Position numbers and translations under genes: made by a program. DNA of 64,000 nt from Pseudomonadota bacterium (GTDB lineage: Bacteria > Myxococcota_A > Polyangia > Polyangiales > Polyangiaceae): the NCBI GenBank assembly GCA_023423895.1, contig JAFAER010000218.1:62001-126000 (forward strand), read 5' to 3'. Shown in pieces: positions 34,534 to 42,232 of the stretch; position 1 is the stretch's first letter; every line of letters begins with the position of its first letter. Under the pieces are notes generated by a model. The model did no database searches and was not told the origin of the DNA. It saw only the letters and a list, made by a program, of their open reading frames with translations.

Positions 34534-35098
34534 GCTCCGACGCGTCGCCGTCGATGCGCGCGAGTCGATCCTCGAAGGAGCTCCAGGGGACGGCGGCGCG
34601 CACGGCAGCAGCACACTTGTCGTGGGCCCAGCGCATCGCGAGCTCGAACCCGCAGTCGATCGACGCGACCATCACCGACTCCGCCGCTGCAGTTGGCGCC
34701 GCCGTCAAAACTTCGCGATCCTCGACGCCGAGCCCGACGGCGAGCGCGGCTCGAGACGCTGCCTCGCGTGCGGGGTCCACCGCGCGCGAGAGCGCAGCTT
34801 CGAGCGCCGTCGTCGCGGCGCGTACGTCAGCGATGCTCGTGCGCCCTTCGGTCCATCGCTCGACGACGTCGAGGACTGTCACCGCTTCGGGATCACCGTC
34901 GACGATGCGCGCGCAGCCGATCGCTGCACGCACGAGCGTGACGTGGGGCACACCGAGGCGTTCGGCGATTCCGAGCAGCCAGTCGCCGCGCGGGCATTCT
35001 CGATGAAGCGAGCGCCAATCCGCGAAACGGGCGAGGCCCTCGATCACGTCGCCCTGAGCGCCCGTCCGCCGAAGCCATTCCACCGGTGAGTCAGGCAT
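34523..35098 (-). CDS. Hypothetical protein (putative immunity-like helical domain)
   Basis: A 191-residue, mostly helical protein. The segment LHRECPRGDWLLGIAERLGVPHVTLVRAAIGCARIV resembles the putative-immunity/Imm-like helical family, in which a CPxxDWLL motif is followed by a Cys-rich helix. That assignment is tentative. The ATG at 35098 (MPDSPVEWL) is preferred over a GTG one codon earlier. The last codons fall in the 33-bp repeat array, so the C-terminus may be repeat-derived. Confidence 0.6.
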   Translation of the reverse strand: MPDSPVEWLRRTGAQGDVIEGLARFADWRSLHRECPRGDWLLGIAERLGVPHVTLVRAAIGCARIVDGDPEAVTVLDVVERWTEGRTSIADVRAATTALEAALSRAVDPAREAASRAALAVGLGVEDREVLTAAPTAAAESVMVASIDCGFELAMRWAHDKCAAAVRAAVPWSSFEDRLARIDGDASEPQA

Positions 35099-35277
35099 CA
35101 CGAACGAAGCCTACACCGGCGCACTGAACTCAGCCCTGAGACGCTGCAGGGACGCCCCATACGATGAGCTCGGCCGCAAAACGTTTCGCGTTCGAAGGAT
35201 CGGAGGTTCGACGTCGCGCGCCACGCGCGTCGGGCCGAGCCGAGGGACTGAACCCCTCGAGGAGCGGCTACGGGACA

Positions 35278-35333
35278 GCGGGATGGCGGGATAGCGGGAT
35301 AGCGGGATAACGGGATAGCGGGATAGCGGGACG
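35278..35333. repeat. 8-bp tandem repeat
   Basis: Six to seven copies of AGCGGGAT with scattered substitutions lie 27 bases before the lipase start. The tract may sit in the promoter or 5' leader of that gene; slippage here could alter expression. Confidence 0.8.
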
Positions 35334-35359
35334 TCGGGATTCGGAGCGGGAGGAGAGGG

Positions 35360-36424
35360 ATGCGCATTCACGTTCTCGGATGGTTTGCAGCGCTCGCGCT
35401 CGCGGCGTGTGGAAGCGAAGCCGGCTCGCCGGCGCCGTCATCGCCGGGCACCTCGGCGCCGGAGGACGTCGCGACATCCGCTTCCGACAGCCCGGGCTCG
35501 GCCTCGAACGATCCGTCCGCACCGTCTCCGGTGGCGCCGTCGCCGAAGCTCGGTGCGCCGTATCCGATCGTCCTCATGCACGGGATGGCCGGCTTCGGCA
35601 CGCTCGACGTGGGGCCGATCGAGCTCACGTATTTCAAGGGCGTCGTCGAGGACCTCGCAAAGAACGGTGAGGCGGTCTTCGTGACCGTCGCGCCGCCGTA
35701 TGCGAACAGCGAGGTGCGCGCGCAGGCCGTGGCGAAGCAGATCGACGACATCCTCGCCCGCACCGGCAAGGCGAAGGTCAATCTGGTCGCTCACTCGCAA
35801 GGTGGCCTCGACGCGCGCGTGCTCACGAGCCCGAACGGGCTCGGCTACGGCGATCGAATCGCGTCGGTGACCACGGTCGCGACGCCCCACCACGGCAGCA
35901 AGGTCGCCGACGCGGTGCTCGGCTTGCTGAAGTACCTGCCGGCGAAGGAAGTGGACGTCGTCACCGATGCGGTGCTCTCGCTCGTCCAGAAGACCGCGTA
36001 CGAGCTGCAGACCGACCCTGCGCTCCGCGAGCAGCTCATCCTGCTCAGCGAGAAGCACATGACCGAGGTCTTCAACCCGAAGTACGTCGACGATCCGAAC
36101 GTCGTCTACAAGAGCTATGCGGGACGTTCGAACCTGCGGAGCGGCGTCCTCGCGTGTGGCGGGAGCGTCTACCCCAACGAGCCGTACAAGCTCGATCCCG
36201 CGCAGGCCGCGCTCGTTCCGCTCGCGATCTTCCTCGAAGAAGGGCAGCTCAAGGTGAACGACGGGCTCGTGACCGTCGAGAGCGCCAAGTGGGGAACCTT
36301 CGAGCAATGCGTGCCGGCAGACCACCTGAAGGAGGTCGGCCATCTGGGGCCTTCGGCAGCGTCGTTCGATCACGTCGCGATGTTCCGCAACATCGTCGCT
36401 CGCGTTCGCAAAGCCGGCCTCTGA
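35360..36424 (+). CDS. Secreted lipase-like alpha/beta hydrolase lipoprotein
   Basis: A 354-residue predicted lipoprotein (ALAAC, Cys ~17) with a Ser/Pro-rich linker, then a triacylglycerol-lipase fold: HGMAGFG (oxyanion region), AHSQGG nucleophile elbow (Ser of GxSxG type, with Ala at the first position), TPHHGS, and a late His (FDHVAMF) as the catalytic candidate. It closely follows the secreted lipase/esterase type that needs no foldase. The substrate is inferred as lipid esters. Its last ~34 bases are duplicated downstream. Confidence 0.9.
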   Translation: MRIHVLGWFAALALAACGSEAGSPAPSSPGTSAPEDVATSASDSPGSASNDPSAPSPVAPSPKLGAPYPIVLMHGMAGFGTLDVGPIELTYFKGVVEDLAKNGEAVFVTVAPPYANSEVRAQAVAKQIDDILARTGKAKVNLVAHSQGGLDARVLTSPNGLGYGDRIASVTTVATPHHGSKVADAVLGLLKYLPAKEVDVVTDAVLSLVQKTAYELQTDPALREQLILLSEKHMTEVFNPKYVDDPNVVYKSYAGRSNLRSGVLACGGSVYPNEPYKLDPAQAALVPLAIFLEEGQLKVNDGLVTVESAKWGTFEQCVPADHLKEVGHLGPSAASFDHVAMFRNIVARVRKAGL

Positions 36425-36515
36425 GCGGTGCGCGCCCAGCACGGGCATCGTCGCTCGCGTCCGCAAAGCCGGCCTCTGAGCGGTGCGCCCAACGGGCATC
36501 GTCGCATCTGCTCGT
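36391..36515. repeat. Tandem duplication of the lipase 3' end (~55 bp)
   Basis: CATCGTCGCTCGCG begins at 36391 (inside the lipase ORF), 36446 and, truncated, at 36498. The second copy repeats the last codons, the TGA stop and GAGCGGTGCG with one substitution. The unit is 52-55 bp. Confidence 0.85.
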
Positions 36516-36525
36516 CGGGCGCGTC

Positions 36526-36690
36526 GGCGCCTCGCGCCGCGGAACAACGGCGCCTCGCGCCGCGGAAGAAGGGCGCCTCGCGCCGCGGAACAACGGCGCC
36601 TCGCGCCGCGGAACAACGGCGCCTCGCGCCGCGGAACAACGGCGCCTCGCGCCGCGGAAGAACGGCGCCTCGCGCCGGCGGAAGAACGGC
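36526..36690. repeat. 23-bp minisatellite, seven copies
   Basis: Units start at 36526, 36549, 36572, 36595, 36618, 36641 and 36664, exactly 23 bp apart, followed by a partial copy. Consensus begins GGCGCCTCGCGCCGCGGAA. Each unit can form GGCGC-CTC-GCGCC, so the array is a row of identical hairpins. With the duplication at 36391 it fills the gap 36425-36794, which holds no supported gene. Confidence 0.9.
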
Positions 36691-36794
36691 GCGATGACGT
36701 CGAACGCTACGTACGAGCGGCGCTCCGGGGCGCCCGAACGCACCGCATGCCCCCACGGACGTGCCGAGCGGACGTTCGCTGCTCGTGCACGACG

Positions 36795-38318
36795 TCAGCG
36801 CCGGCGACGGATCAGGAGCATCCCCGCCACGAGGAGGAGAGGGAACACCGCTGCATGCGACGGAGTGAGCGGTCCCGCGGCGAACTGGCAGCCGTCGCCG
36901 TCTCCGCTGGACGGCGTCGCTCCGTTGCCCGTCGCGCCGCCCGCCGCGTCGCCGTCGTCGTCACCACCACCGGAGCTCGAGCCGCCATTCGTCCCTCCGT
37001 CGCCGGATGGTTCGGGCGATGCAACGACGCTCTTGAAGCCGGCCGTGATCGCCCAGCTCGGCGGTCCGGCTGCGAACGCGTACGCTCCGACGTCGGCGAC
37101 CCCGTTCCGGGGGCGGCCCTCGAAGTCGTCGGCTGCGACATGGGGAGCCGCACCGGTCCCGAGCAACGCGGCGCCGGTCTTAGGGAAGACGTCGACGGGG
37201 GGCGTGCCTCCGTATCCAGCGGAGACGAAATCGCTCTCGATGTTGCCCGTTGCGAGACCCGCTCCGGTGCCGGTCAGTCCGCCGACGCCGACGTTGCCCT
37301 GCACGACGAGCCCGCCGAGCGAGCCGGCGACGCTGATCGCCGAGCCGCTCTGCGCATAAACGGCGTTGTTGGCGATGAGCACCGAGCCGGTGATGCCGCT
37401 CGCAGAGATCGCCTTGCCCTGCGCCTTCAAGATCGTGTTGTGCACCACGACGAGGTTCGACGGCGCGCCGCCCTGATGCGGCTGCATCGCGATGCCGTTG
37501 GCGTTGGACGAGAGGATGATGTTGTTGCGGATGACGGCGTCGGCGGCGGATTGGATCGCGTGGTCGCCGCAGTTCCACATCACGTTTCGCTCGATGATGT
37601 TGGGACCGCCGTTGCCGGCGACGCTGTACGTGAGGATGCAGGGGTAGTTGGTGTCGTGGATGACGTTGTCGCGGACGACGTTGTTGTAGCTGCCCTCTTT
37701 GATTTCGATGCCGTCGCCTTGGTCCACCGTCGGGCCATTCGTGTGGTGAACGTGGTTGCCGGCGATGATGCTGTCGAACATCTGGCATCCGTTCGAGTTG
37801 CACCCGAGGTACATGCCTTCGCCCGTGCCGCCGGTGTGGTGCACCTCGTTGCGGAGGATCTTGAGGCCTTCGTAGGGGCCCACGGCATTCGCCGAGATGC
37901 CAACGTCCGCGGTCTCGTGGACCTCGCAGTCTTCGACGGTGACGAAGCGAGCCTTGACCATGCGGATGCCATGCGAGCCTCCCTTCCACTCGATGCCGCG
38001 GAAGGTCAGGTGCTCGACGTCGTCGAGGTCGACGAGGTTCTGGGATGCGCCGGCCCGGTGGAAGACCGGGCGCTCGTTGTCTTTGGCGCGCACGATGATG
38101 GGCTGCGCGGCCGTCCCCTTCACGGTGAGTCCGAAGCGCGCCGTGAACGTGTAGGTTCCGCCGCGAAGGACGAGCTCGTCGCCAGGCTTCAGCGCGTTGA
38201 TCGCGGCCCGCACGTCGTCGCCCGGACCGATCTCCTTCGGCTCGGCGGCAGCGGATGTCGCCGTGAGGAGCGCGACGGATCCAGCGGCGAATCGCACGAG
38301 AAGGCTTCTTCGACTCAT
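36795..38318 (-). CDS. Secreted right-handed parallel beta-helix protein with MYXO-CTERM-like anchor
   Basis: A 507-residue exported protein. Signal peptide (MSRRSLLVRFAAGSVALL), then a beta-helix/NosD-like repeat domain with recurring N-V/I strands (GIEWKGGSHGIRM, NEVHHTGGTGEG, NVIHDTNYP, NNIILSSNANGI). The C-terminus has a Gly/Ser/Asp-rich linker, a single Cys (DGCQFAAGP), a hydrophobic helix and RRRR, the MYXO-CTERM-type sorting signal for surface anchoring. Such beta-helices often bind or cleave polysaccharides; no catalytic residues could be assigned. Confidence 0.88.
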   Translation of the reverse strand: MSRRSLLVRFAAGSVALLTATSAAAEPKEIGPGDDVRAAINALKPGDELVLRGGTYTFTARFGLTVKGTAAQPIIVRAKDNERPVFHRAGASQNLVDLDDVEHLTFRGIEWKGGSHGIRMVKARFVTVEDCEVHETADVGISANAVGPYEGLKILRNEVHHTGGTGEGMYLGCNSNGCQMFDSIIAGNHVHHTNGPTVDQGDGIEIKEGSYNNVVRDNVIHDTNYPCILTYSVAGNGGPNIIERNVMWNCGDHAIQSAADAVIRNNIILSSNANGIAMQPHQGGAPSNLVVVHNTILKAQGKAISASGITGSVLIANNAVYAQSGSAISVAGSLGGLVVQGNVGVGGLTGTGAGLATGNIESDFVSAGYGGTPPVDVFPKTGAALLGTGAAPHVAADDFEGRPRNGVADVGAYAFAAGPPSWAITAGFKSVVASPEPSGDGGTNGGSSSGGGDDDGDAAGGATGNGATPSSGDGDGCQFAAGPLTPSHAAVFPLLLVAGMLLIRRRR

Positions 38319-38386
38319 GGACGAAGGATGAAGCTCATGCGTCACCGAAAGCAAGAGCTCCCGCCGACGCGTGCGCGCGAGTGGCG

Positions 38387-38806
38387 TCAGCGGCTGACGC
38401 GCCGCGAGAGCCAGACGAAGAACGTCACACCGGCGACGTCGGCGGCGAAGTCGCCCAGGCTCGACGTGCGGTAGATGGAATACCGCTGGAGGAATTCCTC
38501 GACACCGGCGGGGACGAGGAGCATCACCGCTGCGAGCGGCGCAGAGACCGGGCCGACGCGGAGCATGCGTCGGCGCAGGACCCCGTCGAGGAAGAACGCG
38601 AGCGCCCCGCCGAGCCCGAAGTGCACCGCCTTGTCGAGATGCGGCACCTGATCGAAGGGCAGCCCTTCCGAATAGGAGACGAGCGAGAGGATCGCAGCGA
38701 TGAGCCCGCTTCCGAGGAGGCCGAACCACCACACCGCGGGACCGATGCGCGGCGACAGAGCAGGCGTGTCGCCCGGTGCTTCGTGCGTGCGGGCGCTCTC
38801 CTGCAT
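38387..38806 (-). CDS. VanZ-like small membrane protein
   Basis: A 139-residue protein with about four TM helices. VanZ family features: PFDQVPHLDKAVHFGLGGALAFFL (the conserved D-K-x-x-H motif) and VEEFLQ near the fourth helix. VanZ confers low-level teicoplanin resistance in enterococci; most homologues have no known role. Start ATG 38806 is 25 bases from the MutT start on the other strand, so the two share a promoter region. Confidence 0.85.
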   Translation of the reverse strand: MQESARTHEAPGDTPALSPRIGPAVWWFGLLGSGLIAAILSLVSYSEGLPFDQVPHLDKAVHFGLGGALAFFLDGVLRRRMLRVGPVSAPLAAVMLLVPAGVEEFLQRYSIYRTSSLGDFAADVAGVTFFVWLSRRVSR

Positions 38807-38815
38807 GGAGGGTCG

Positions 38816-38823
38816 ACTATACT
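38816..38823. promoter_or_regulatory. Shared symmetric -10 element for two divergent, nearly leaderless genes
   Basis: ACTATACT reads TATACT rightward (38818-38823), 8 bases before the MutT ATG at 38832, and TATAGT leftward (38821-38816), 9 bases before the VanZ ATG at 38806. Transcription starting 6-9 bases past a -10 would begin at or near both start codons. No SD precedes either ATG. Confidence 0.5.
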
Positions 38824-38831
38824 CGTCGGGG

Positions 38832-39236
38832 ATGCGAACGGACATCGTGGCAGCGGGCGTGGTCGTGGAGGGCGGCAAAGTTCTCCTCTCGCGTCGCAAG
38901 AAGGGTACCCACCTCTCCGGGCTCTGGGAGTTCCCGGGCGGCAAGGTGGAGCCGGGCGAAGATCCGCGTGCGGCGCTACGGCGGGAGCTCGAGGAAGAGC
39001 TCGGTATTCTCACGAGCGTCGGTGAGATCGCCGACGTGACGTTCCATCGCTACGACGATGCGGGCAAGGCGGTGCTCCTCCTCTTCTTCCACGCCACGCG
39101 TGAGGAAGGCTCGCCGGAGCCGCAAGCGATCGACGTCGCCGAGGTGAAGTGGGCCGACGCGAGTGCGCTCGACCCCGCTCACTTTCCTCCAGCCGATGTC
39201 CCGATCCTCACGAAGGTCCGCGCGCTGCTCGCGTGA
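38832..39236 (+). CDS. NUDIX hydrolase, MutT-like
   Basis: A 134-residue NUDIX protein of 8-oxo-dGTP diphosphatase type. The Nudix box is GGKVEPGEDPRAALRRELEEELGI (Gx5Ex7REUxEExGU), preceded by WEFPGG. Members remove oxidised nucleotides from the precursor pool. Start ATG 38832 is the family start (MRTDIVAAGVVVEGG). It is divergent from the VanZ-like gene, with only 25 bases between the start codons. Confidence 0.93.
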   Translation: MRTDIVAAGVVVEGGKVLLSRRKKGTHLSGLWEFPGGKVEPGEDPRAALRRELEEELGILTSVGEIADVTFHRYDDAGKAVLLLFFHATREEGSPEPQAIDVAEVKWADASALDPAHFPPADVPILTKVRALLA

Positions 39237-39409
39237 GGTCCGCCCGGTGAGCGCCGCCCCGCCGAGCCGCCTCCGCAAGGCGGTCGACGCGGGCCTGCGC
39301 GACACGACGGACGGAGCTCGACCGAGGCGCGACCTGCGCGAACGACGAACGACGAACGACGTTCGAACGAGGCGCGAAACGTCAACGCGGCGCGAACGAA
39401 CGCCTCGCG

Positions 39410-40078
39410 TCAGCTCTCGACCTTCCGCAGGAGCTTTGCGGTCGCGAATGCGTTCCACGCGGCGAAGCAAACGAAGAGCCCGACGAGCAAGACCGCCCAC
39501 CGCGCATCCGACGGCGCGGCGCCGTCGACCAGCAGCCAGGCGTCTTTCGGCACGTCCTGACCGGTCGTGTCGCGCACGGCGCCGGCGAGACCGCGATGGC
39601 GGGGCCCAGCCGCGTCGAAGCGAACGAGGCGACCGGAGAGCTCCGAAGGCGGCACCCATCGGATGTTTTCACCGCGCGGAGGAACGCGGACCTCCACCCA
39701 GATGTTCTGCGGCCCACCCACGACCCCGGGCGTCACCGGCATCAGGCGGAACGAGTCGCTCACGAGCGGCCGCTCGTATCGGATCGCATGCGCGGCCCCG
39801 AGCATCGCCGTGCCGCGGACGTATTCGTTCTCGACGAAGCTCGTCGTGTTCGCCGTGTTCAGCTCGCCGAGGTCGCGGGCGTGGGAGGGCGTGAATGCGT
39901 ACGCCGCGTCACGCCGGAGCGCGAGGACCATCGCGAGAGAGGCGAGCGCCGTGAACACGAGCAGACCGACCGTCATCGTCCGGTCGCGTTTCGGCGGATC
40001 AGGAAGCTGGAGGAGCTCCGGATCGACCTCGTCCGTCGTCTCTCTCCCGGTCAGCTCAGTGGTCGGTGCGTCGATCAT
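39410..40078 (-). CDS. Two-TM hypothetical membrane protein
   Basis: A 222-residue protein with TM helices at ~35-55 and ~198-215 flanking a ~140-residue external domain (ELNTANTTSFVENEYVRGT, VRVPPRGENIRWVPPSELSGRLVRF). A short cytoplasmic Pro-rich N-terminus precedes the first helix. No family recognised. Upstream on the same strand is noise. Between it and MutT lies a short CGAACGA-rich degenerate repeat (39340-39375). Confidence 0.65.
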   Translation of the reverse strand: MIDAPTTELTGRETTDEVDPELLQLPDPPKRDRTMTVGLLVFTALASLAMVLALRRDAAYAFTPSHARDLGELNTANTTSFVENEYVRGTAMLGAAHAIRYERPLVSDSFRLMPVTPGVVGGPQNIWVEVRVPPRGENIRWVPPSELSGRLVRFDAAGPRHRGLAGAVRDTTGQDVPKDAWLLVDGAAPSDARWAVLLVGLFVCFAAWNAFATAKLLRKVES

Positions 40079-40345
40079 GGGGGCTGGCGCCGGAGGGCGC
40101 TGGAGGGGGGAACGGACGACAACCTACGGAAACTAGGTGACTCTACGGCTGTCGACCGGCCTCTGCCAACTCGTGACACCGCGCCGCGTGCAGAGTTCCG
40201 AGAAATCTCGCGTACGGCCGCCACGCTCGCGCCGAACGTCCTGAAAGAGCGCGGCCGAGATCGCCGTAGCGCTCACGGTTGCGCACCACCGGGCATTGCC
40301 AAGGTCTCGACGCCGCACGTCAAAAGCGTGATAGCCTCGCGCTCG

Positions 40346-40882
40346 ATGGCTGCGGGAAAGCTGGTCACCTGCCCCTCGTGCGGGTTTGCGAAGAACCCTC
40401 CGGGCTCGGTTCGTTGTGGGTCCTGCGGGGCCAAGATCGAGACCCTCGGAAAAGGCCCGCGGAGCCGCGAAGAGGAGCTCGAGCGCCGCTACCAGCAGGA
40501 GGGCGTCAGCGTCCAGTGGCTGTTCATCGCGATCGCGGTGCAGGGCGTCCTGACGGCGGCGCTGGTGTTCGGTCTGCCCCGCATCGTGACGCTCCTCGAC
40601 TTCGAGGGGGGCAACGGGATGATCATGTGCGTCCCGGTCTGGTTTCTCGGCGGGCTTCTCGTCGGCATGATCTCGCCCGGCCGCACCTTCATCGAACCGA
40701 TGGTCGCGAGCTTCGTCATCGCGATCCCGACGACGTTCTTGCTCATCCAGAGCCAGACGGTTCGGACGATGCCGACGTTCCTCTACGTCGTCATGAGCGC
40801 GATCGGGATCATGTTCACGCTCATCGGCGCCTACATCGGCGAACGCATCCAGCTCGGTCCGCCGCCCAAACCCGCGGAATAG
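40346..40882 (+). CDS. Zinc-ribbon membrane protein
   Basis: A 178-residue protein. The N-terminal zinc ribbon (CPSCGFAKNPPGSVRCGSCG; two CxxC pairs) is followed by an acidic Arg-rich helix and four TM helices (FIAIAVQGVLTAALVF, PVWFLGGLLVGMI, IEPMVASFVIAIPTTFLL, YVVMSAIGIMFTLIGAYIG). The function is unknown. The ATG at 40346 was chosen as the codon just before the ribbon. Confidence 0.8.
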   Translation: MAAGKLVTCPSCGFAKNPPGSVRCGSCGAKIETLGKGPRSREEELERRYQQEGVSVQWLFIAIAVQGVLTAALVFGLPRIVTLLDFEGGNGMIMCVPVWFLGGLLVGMISPGRTFIEPMVASFVIAIPTTFLLIQSQTVRTMPTFLYVVMSAIGIMFTLIGAYIGERIQLGPPPKPAE

Positions 40883-40896
40883 ACTCCCCATGTCGT

Positions 40897-40921
40897 CCCC
40901 TCGCGCGAAAGGCGAGAGGGG
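40897..40921 (+). terminator. Hairpin between two same-strand genes
   Basis: CCCCTCGC (40897-40904) pairs with GCGA(GA)GGGG (40912-40921) with a 2-base bulge. No T-run follows. It lies between the zinc-ribbon stop and the flavoprotein start and may be a pause site or attenuator. Confidence 0.35.
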
Positions 40922-40936
40922 CAGGAGACAGCACGC

Positions 40937-42217
40937 ATGAGCCTCGCCTCGTCGGCCGACGTCGTCGTGATCGGTGGAGGTCCGGGCGGCTCCGTCTGCG
41001 CCTCGCAGCTCGTGCGCCGAGGTCTCTCCGTGATCGTCCTCGAGAAGACGGCGTTCCCGCGCTTTCACCTCGGCGAATCGCTGCTCCCGCAGTCGCTGCC
41101 GGTGCTCGAAGCCATCGGCGTCCTCGATGTGGTGAGGGCGCGGTTCATCGAGAAGTACGGCGCGCGCTTCCACGACGACATCCGCGGTCGCAAGGACCGC
41201 TTCTCGTTCGACGCAGCCTGGAAGGGCGATCTCGTCCACGCCTTTCAGGTGCCGCGCGACGAGTTCGACGCGCTCTTGCTCGATCACGCGCGGACGTGCG
41301 GGGCCGACGTGCGCGAGCGATGGACGGCCCGCCGGCTCGTCACGAACGACGCCGGGCGTGCGGTGGGCGTCGAGGTCACCGCACCCGACGGGACGATCGC
41401 GACGATCGACGCGCGGTTCGTTGTCGACGCTTCTGGCAGGGACCTGTTCACGGCGCACGGAGCGGGCACGACGTCGAAGATCGACGGGCTCGATCAGACG
41501 GCGCTCTATGCGCACTTCGAGCACGTGCCTCGCCAGAGCGGCAGGCTCGAAGGCGACATCGACATCGTCCTCTTCGCGAGCGGCGAGACGGAGCGCCCGA
41601 ACTGGTTCTGGTTCATCCCCTTCAAGGACGGGCGAACGAGCGTGGGAGCCGTCGTCTCGCGCGCGTGGATGCGCGACCGTCGCGGGAAGCTCGCCGCGTC
41701 CGAGACGGACATCGCTACCGCGCTCTTCCGGACGGCGGTCTCGGAGTCGCCGACGGCCGCTTCGCTCCTCGCCTCGGCGCAGTGCCTCTGGCCGCGCGCC
41801 GAGGCGACGGCCGACTTCAGCTACCGCGTCCGCGCGACGACGGGGGACGGATGGCTCGCGGTCGGCGACGCGGCCGGCTTCATCGACCCTCTCTTCTCGA
41901 CGGGTGCGCATCTCGCGATGACGGGCGGCAAGCTCGCCGCCGACGCGATCGCGAGCGCGTTCGAGTCGCCCGCCGACGAGCGCCGGATCATCGACGAGTG
42001 GGACGAACACGTGCGTGCGGGCGCCGAGACCTTCATCCTCGCAGTGCAGGCGTTTTATGCCGGGCCGCTCGTCGGCTATCTCTTCGCCGAGGACAAACAC
42101 GCTGCGCTTCGACGCTCGATCACGTCGCTGCTCGCCGGCGACGTGTGGAGCGATGCGGTCTGGCTGCGCGACACGCGCCTGCGGCTCAAGGAGATGCTCG
42201 CGTCGGCTGGCGCCTGA
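40937..42217 (+). CDS. FAD-dependent halogenase-like oxidoreductase
   Basis: A 426-residue flavoprotein: GGGPGGS (12-18) Rossmann start, GESLLPQSLPVLEAIGVLD typical of FADH2-dependent halogenases, a NWFWFIPFKDGRTSVG segment with the WxWxIP motif, and GDAAGFIDPLFSTGAHLA for FAD binding. WxWxIP keeps halogenases from acting as monooxygenases. The lysine that activates HOCl in tryptophan halogenases could not be placed by eye, so a geranylgeranyl-reductase-like reaction remains possible. The gene stands alone; no biosynthetic cluster is in view. Confidence 0.7.
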   Translation: MSLASSADVVVIGGGPGGSVCASQLVRRGLSVIVLEKTAFPRFHLGESLLPQSLPVLEAIGVLDVVRARFIEKYGARFHDDIRGRKDRFSFDAAWKGDLVHAFQVPRDEFDALLLDHARTCGADVRERWTARRLVTNDAGRAVGVEVTAPDGTIATIDARFVVDASGRDLFTAHGAGTTSKIDGLDQTALYAHFEHVPRQSGRLEGDIDIVLFASGETERPNWFWFIPFKDGRTSVGAVVSRAWMRDRRGKLAASETDIATALFRTAVSESPTAASLLASAQCLWPRAEATADFSYRVRATTGDGWLAVGDAAGFIDPLFSTGAHLAMTGGKLAADAIASAFESPADERRIIDEWDEHVRAGAETFILAVQAFYAGPLVGYLFAEDKHAALRRSITSLLAGDVWSDAVWLRDTRLRLKEMLASAGA

Positions 42218-42232
42218 ACGCGAGCGCGACGA

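Noticed and set aside
36526..36690. CRISPR array
   Set aside because: Units are contiguous at 23 bp with no spacers, so a minisatellite.
38807..39013. N-terminal extension of the VanZ-like gene (start at 39013)
   Set aside because: The added residues are antisense to the MutT gene and of low complexity; ATG 38806 gives a clean membrane protein.
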